Assembly: GCA_037576215.1 (NCBI GenBank)
Contig: JBANDB010000006.1
Span: 1,178,001 to 1,242,000, forward strand
Direction of reading: 5' to 3'
Source: Armillaria gallica
Taxonomy: Eukaryota; Basidiomycota; Agaricomycetes; Agaricales; Physalacriaceae
Length of the DNA stretch: 64,000 nucleotides
The notes beneath the pieces are model-generated. The model was not told the origin of the DNA. It ran no database searches and saw only the letters and a program-made list of their open reading frames with translations. Below are positions 59,493-64,000 of the stretch, in pieces. Positions within the stretch are counted from its first letter, which is position 1. Every line of letters begins with the position of its first letter. The position numbers and the translations under genes are program-made.

Positions 59493-60281
59493 ATGGAGGT
59501 ATGATAAAGTTCTTTGAAAGGATTACTCACAGCACTCAAGTCAGGTGGTAAACGCACGGTCGGCTCTGTTATCAAACTTTGAAGTCCTATCTTTATTACG
59601 AGAACTCGAGAGCGACCACCTCGCTCGCACGAAAACCGCCTTGCGAATCAAAAAAGAGGAAGAAGCCGCCGGTGTTATTTCTTCGATCGTACCAGGGGAG
59701 AAACACCCAAGCAATGTTGAAGTCATTCACAACCTGCGGACAATTGAGGTTGAAGTGCGCCTTGGACTGTTTTTCTTTCCCTGCGGTCGCTCTAACTGTA
59801 CTTTTCAGGCGATCCAATACCTATCGGCAGAATATCAACCCACAAAGTCGCAGACGGAGCAAGGTATCACGCGGCTGGTAAAAGATCTCGACAAGTACGC
59901 CTTGACAAAGGCAGAGAAATTACAGGTGGTGAATCTCGTGCCGACTTTACCTGTGGAACTCTACGTGGTGTGTTCTCAAGAGCCTCAGTAATGCTCCCGT
60001 ATTGAATTCGCCTCCCCTCAAAGATTGTAGAAGAGCTTGAGGATCGGCTAGGAGAATCCATGGAAGAAATCCTTGCGAACGTTCAGTCTTCATTATCCTC
60101 CACAGCGAACACAACGACAGAAATGAATTCATATCCCGCTACTGTCCATGAGCTCGGGCCTGCAAACGAGGAGGACACGTCGTTCTGGGATGCTGAAGGC
60201 GACGTCGATACTGAGATACAGTTTGACGACAGGGGAGAAGGCGTTGGGGTGGAGGGTGACCTCGATGTCGATGATGACTGA
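59493..60281 (+). CDS. RPC17: DNA-directed RNA polymerase III subunit RPC9 (Rpc17)
   Basis: Pol III stalk subunit, partner of Rpc25, for initiation on tRNA and 5S genes. The first coding exon is just ATGGAG (59493-59498), followed by GTATGA intron and the continuation VVNARSALLSNFEVLSLLRELESDHLART, typical of Rpc17. Then VPGEKHPSNVEVIHNLRTIEVE, AIQYLSAEYQPTKSQTEQGITRLVKDLDKYALTKAEKLQVVNLVPTLPVELYV (HRDC-like core) and VEELEDRLGESMEEIL. The C-terminus is acidic and ends DVDDD at 60281. Three introns. The family match rests on the Rpb4-like core and the N-terminal motif. Confidence 0.85.
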
Positions 60282-60527
60282 GTGCGAAATTATATCCCTT
60301 GTAACTTTTGTCCCCCTTCATATGTATCAGTTAGACAAGCATCTATCCCATTTCCTCCATAATATGTAATACAGCGCCGTCATAACACAGGACCTTGCAT
60401 CAAGCAAGAGGAAACGTACAGCAAGCGCGTCATTGACTGATAATAAGTCATACATTCATACTTCTAACAATCATAAAAATAAAATAATAGCCCCAAAATC
60501 CACCGACCCATGGAAAAAAGGTACAGG

Positions 60528-62103
60528 CTACGAAACAACCGCCATTCTCCTGCCTTTGAACCAATTGCGAAAATCTCGCGCACTACTTTTTATGGTGCCT
60601 GATAAGCTTCTCAGACTCTTGACGCTGAGAGCACTCTTCCCGCCGCTGCTCCTGGCACTCCGGAAGCTTTCATATGAAGGCGCGGTTCGCAAGTGAGAAA
60701 TCGATGCGGCCCTGGTTAATGCCGTGTGTGGCGAAGGGATAGTAGACACCGAAGGTGGTGATCCCAGCACAAATGGGCCAGAAATCGAAGGACGGGCTTT
60801 GATGGACCGTGAAGACGCTGATGATGAATTGCGCTTCAGACTGACCAGCCGCTTGAGAGACCCTGTCTCATCTTTCCTTCCCTCGGGGCATCCATGATCT
60901 GTTACAGACTCATACTCTGCGCCACGAGCATCATACTCGTCCTGGTCAAACCCAAGAATCCTCCCTAGCATAGGTGAATATGCTCCTCCTTCCTCCGTTT
61001 CCGATTCCGTCTCATCCGCATCACTGTTCTCGTCCGGTGTCGCCCAATCCCAATTTAACTCGGAATGACAGATACTAGCATAGTGAACGGTGGGCATGTC
61101 CACAAACTTGACCGATTTGTTGCTACTTCCGCTCCGTTTTCGACCCTGCGGTCGCGAGATCGTGACTGACGACGAGTGTTTATCGGTGGACGTGGAGGAT
61201 GAACTCGTCGTAAGGATGGACCTCGGAGGGTATGGGTTTTGCATCATATCCACGGATGAGGCTGAATATAGATACGAGGGAGTTATGGGCGTATGCGGGC
61301 GCGAGGAAGATGATGTAGATATCGTTGACGAGGACGCTGACCGGCTTTGCAACGGCTCTGTTGCAGAAGTGTGATGAGACCCAGAGGACAGCTTGGATGA
61401 AAGCGGAGATGATGGACGGGAGTCAGAACTGTCACACTGGGGGTAGCCGTTGTCGCCGGTCAAAAGCGCGTCGTCCTCAGATATACGAGAACGTGAGTGG
61501 TGAGAAGACCAGAAAGAGGAAGGCGGGGAAGGAGGCGAAGATCTGACGTCCCTGCGCGAAGCTCCATAATTTGAATGACAGCGGGCAGGGAGCCTGTGTT
61601 CTAGACAAGGCCCGGGACCTCCGGATGTAGGGGACGGAAGAGGCGAATGCGGTCGAGGGTTAACATTAATACGCGATTGAAATTTCGGAGAAACAGATGA
61701 AGACTTTGGACTACGGTATATCCATTCTCGATGTTTCGATGGGTGCTTCCGTGGAGGTGTTGAAATGACATTTGGAAATAAATCATCTTCCAACGGTCTG
61801 TTAACAAGGAGAAGAGCGTGAGTCGTACGTCCGTTTCTTGGCACCTTCGCCCGCGAAGATGCGGGAGAAGCGGCCCTGTGGAATGGAGAAGATGAAGAGA
61901 CATCCGCAAAAGATGTGGAGAGAATTGGTGGCGCCTGTCCACAGATATGTCAAATTGTGCATTTTGATGGATTGCAAACTTACAACTGCATATTCGAGAC
62001 TAGAACAGTCTGGATCTGCTGCTTGATAAGCATCTTCGTTCAGTTTCGGGATCGCTTTGGCTCTGCTGCACTTGGTCGATCTCTGATAATTGCGACGCGG
62101 CAT
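60528..62103 (-). CDS. Ser-rich disordered protein of unknown function
   Basis: About 510 residues. The ATG at 62103 gives MPRRNYQRSTKCSRAKAIPK. One 49-nt intron (61935-61983, GTAAGT...TGGACAG) joins EYAV to APPILSTSFADVSSSS. The body is Ser/Pro/Arg-rich, with the most ordered-looking part KSVKFVDMPTVHYASICHSELNWDW, then acidic DENSDADETESETEEG, SPMLGRILGFDQDEYD, and a basic C-terminus (LSGTIKSSARDFRNWFKGRR). The VKFVDMPTVHYA motif may mark a conserved partner-binding site. No TM or signal peptide. The convergent RPC17 ends 246 bp away. Function unknown. Confidence 0.75.
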
Positions 62104-62797
62104 CCCCCTTGCTCTTAGCAGAGTAAGGGAATCGTTGATGCCAACGGCTGTCAGTGGCGGTGAACGGGACCGCTTGCATGGCTGTATTGATGCATGTTTA
62201 ATAATGGAAAGAGGTCAAAGACGTATTCTTACGATAGGGATTGGGGAGGTAGGAGTGGGTAAAGCATCCTGGGTAAAAGTAGAACAGGCAGCAAGCCATC
62301 TAATTTCGTCACTGGTAATGGAGCTTCGCGAGTTATTGTCCTATTAAAAGGGATAGGGGAGTCAGACACAACGAAGACACATAGATGGATACCCGCACCT
62401 TGAACATGAACGCAATGTTCGGTGACACGAGCGAAAGAAGGAAGGCGGAGAAAAACAAAAAGTGAACGAGGGAAGTTGGCTCACAGACGGGTGGGACCGC
62501 AATGCTGAAGAGACGGACAAAAGGCCGATATTTAAGTAGACATACCTAAACCTTGCGATTTACACGTGTGCAAGGGTAATAGAACCTTGCGTACGGAGCA
62601 AAGGGCGAGGCGATTAGATGGATCAGACGCATGTCGAACACGATGCCAAAAAGGAGTAAAGGGTGTATAAGGTGTCTATATCATGTGTACTTTGAGGAGT
62701 AATACACCGCGGAGGAAAAAAGGACGACGGCCAGGAATATTCTCAGCCGTAGATGCAGCGATGCACTGTGAGGTAAGTGCCTACAGAATCCGCACCA
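62104..62797. other. Intergenic: promoter of the Ser-rich gene and mL43 3' flank
   Basis: About 690 bp. Open stretches (62090-62347, 62683-62886 on plus) have no recognisable motif. No RNA gene was recognised. Confidence 0.45.
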
Positions 62798-63265
62798 TTA
62801 CAGTCTGGGACGTTCGGCATGAAGTCCACTCCAGATGCCCCTGGTGGCTTCCGTCGAGCTTTCCACCGGTTTTTTCAGGGCTCTGATCTTGGCACCCGAT
62901 GAATCGAGGAGAAGCTCCACCTTTTTTTCAATGCCGGTGACTTCGAAGCCATTGAGCGGGATGACTTTGTCGCGATTGTTGACTGCGAGTATGATCACGG
63001 AGGGAATCCCGGAAAAAGAAGATAACATACCGTAGTACCCACGAACAATAGGCTCCTTGTAGTTGCGCTGTCTGACCACGACCTCTACATGGGGATTGGC
63101 GCGCGCTAGAGATTCGAGGTGGTTGAGAATGTATGTGCGAGTATTCGCAGAAGAAGGCCATTTGTCGCAGTACTCGAAGACAAGCTTCCGAATTTGCGGG
63201 AGAAACATTCCGTGGCCATTGGCAGGGTACGACCTCAGCTGTCCTCGGAGGAGCGCGGCGACCAT
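62798..63265 (-). CDS. MRPL51: Mitochondrial large-subunit ribosomal protein mL43 (MRPL51 type)
   Basis: L51/S25/CI-B8 thioredoxin-like fold protein of the mitochondrial ribosome. The ATG at 63265 gives MVAALLRGQLRSYPANGHGMFLPQIRKLVFEYCDKWPSS. Then ILNHLESLARANPHVEVVVRQRNYKEPIVRGYYG; an intron with GTATGT donor (about 62983-63030) leads to VNNRDKVIPLNGFEVTGIEKKVELLLDSSGAKI and PVESSTEATRGIWSGLHAERPRL, stop at 62798. The VRGYY and STEATRGIWS motifs are typical of fungal mL43. Length about 140 residues, as usual. Head-to-head with the next gene. Confidence 0.9.
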   Translation of the reverse strand: MVAALLRGQLRSYPANGHGMFLPQIRKLVFEYCDKWPSSANTRTYILNHLESLARANPHVEVVVRQRNYKEPIVRGYYGMLSSFSGIPSVIILAVNNRDKVIPLNGFEVTGIEKKVELLLDSSGAKIRALKKPVESSTEATRGIWSGLHAERPRL

Positions 63266-63428
63266 CGTGGACGACGAGGGCGACGGGCGCTATGGCGGAC
63301 TCGATGTTATGGGAGAGTGTCGGGGTTTGAATGAATGCTGTCGGAGTTTTGATAGATTGAGACACCGGCTCTCCTTAGCACGCACCAGCTAGGAAATCCA
63401 AAAACATCAAGACGCGACGCGCGCGTAC
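63266..63428. promoter_or_regulatory. Shared 163-bp divergent promoter
   Basis: Only 163 bp separate the ATGs at 63265 (minus) and 63429 (plus), the tightest head-to-head pair in the window. No TATA box is evident. Confidence 0.5.
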
Positions 63429-64000
63429 ATGGCTCGTGCTACTCGATCCTCTGCTACCACCGACAGGCTCGATGACGCCGCCGCAACTGCCACCCAACAA
63501 GCTGCCACATCGTCGGCTGCCGTTCTCAAGAAGCGAAAACGTCGCTCAAATTCGCCAGAAAACGACGTCCAGCCAGTGGCCAAACAATCTCGGACCGAAT
63601 ATTCTGAGAAAGAACAAACGCCTTTGCCATTGCCGCCGTCGCTCAAAGATGTTGGAGAGGTACCTCTTAGCTCAGAGGATGCTGGAAAGATTCTCGATGT
63701 CTTGGAAATGTGCGTTTTCTTTCAGCGCTAAAGGCCGTGGAGCTCATTGTCGTCAATATGTAGGACCGATACACAGGGCTTGCTCGACCGCCTCTTTCCT
63801 CTTCCAAACGACCCTTCGTCATCTTCAAATCCTTCATATTCGCTCAGATCCTTACTGCAGAATTCACCACATCATCCCCTGTCTCGTCTCCGAGTGTGTT
63901 GCCAGTGTCTCTTAATTTTCGTTTCTACTCACATACCTTATAGTCGGCCGTACACAACCTGTTTCCTATCTCCAAGTCTCGAGCACGACCCTCTTCCCCC
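63429..64000 (+). CDS. Unknown protein with basic N-terminus (5' part, cut by window edge)
   Basis: From the ATG at 63429: MARATRSSATTDRLDDAAAT, an Ala-rich stretch and KKRKRRSNSPE, a likely nuclear localisation signal. Exon 1 ends GEVPLSSEDAGKILDVLEM. The second exon reads TDTQGLLDRLFPLPNDPSSSSNPSYSLRSLLQNSPHHPLSRLR and the third begins SAVHNLFPISKSRARPSSP at the window end. Introns have GTGCGT...TGTAG and GTGTGT...TTATAG ends. Nuclear location is inferred. It could be a tethering or chromatin factor, but I do not recognise it. Confidence 0.7.

Overview
This window is nuclear DNA of a filamentous basidiomycete, most likely an Agaricomycete (mushroom or polypore). Genes are dense and intron-rich. 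Introns are mostly about 50-60 nt with GT-AG ends. The gene families fit this: a signal-peptide plus single-TM receptor-like protein typical of basidiomycetes, GH16 glucanase, GH43 exo-beta-1,3-galactanase with CBM35, a VIT/VWFA protein, C-22 sterol desaturase and a group X hybrid histidine kinase. No tRNA, rRNA, transposon, CRISPR array or biosynthetic cluster was recognised. All gene models are my own splicing by eye, so exon ends are approximate unless a position is stated.

Layout. 1-4.1 kb: 5' part of splicing factor PRP17, a small LEA-like (probably mitochondrial) protein and a single-TM surface protein, all on minus. 4.6-8.9 kb: two convergent cytochrome P450 genes, ERG5/CYP61 on plus and an unassigned P450 on minus. 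9-10.1 kb: a gene-poor spacer. 10.1-16.6 kb: acetyl-CoA transporter and a GYF-domain protein of the GIGYF/Smy2 type. 17-24.2 kb, minus: BAG-domain protein, GH16 glucanase and VAC8. 24.4-26.5 kb: tRNA CCA-adding enzyme. 26.8-28.9 kb, minus: DEAD-box helicase ROK1. 29.4-31.5 kb: GH43 galactanase with CBM35. 31.7-34.6 kb, minus: dicarboxylate-type mitochondrial carrier and ATP synthase subunit 4. 34.9-40.1 kb: VIT/VWFA protein and SUB2/UAP56 helicase. 40.5-50.5 kb: one giant hybrid histidine kinase (pseudokinase, AAA ATPase, GAF, histidine kinase, receiver). 50.7-52.2 kb, minus: PHO85 cyclin-dependent kinase. 52.4-54.9 kb: ribosome-biogenesis factor UTP5. 55.0-56.6 kb, minus: Fpg/MutM-type DNA glycosylase. 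57.1-64 kb: two long disordered proteins of unknown function, Pol III subunit RPC17, mitochondrial ribosomal protein mL43 and the 5' end of a nuclear-looking unknown.

The genes are mainly unrelated housekeeping genes (splicing, mRNA export, rRNA processing, tRNA maturation, Pol III, mitochondrial energy and translation, vacuole inheritance). Accessory carbohydrate-active enzymes and signalling genes lie among them. Several are head-to-head pairs sharing intergenic regions of about 160-560 bp.

The most striking global signal is nine single-nucleotide frame breaks (eight apparent 1-nt losses, one apparent 1-nt gain) in six otherwise well-conserved genes, five or six of them in homopolymers or short repeats. 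Indel errors in the assembly explain this better than pseudogenes do. I found no convincing undescribed system. The observations most worth a second look are the catalytically degraded kinase domain of the hybrid histidine kinase, an eIF4E-binding-like motif in the GYF protein, two GC-AG introns, alternative starts and splice sites in the CCA-adding enzyme, and a P450 lacking its I-helix threonine.
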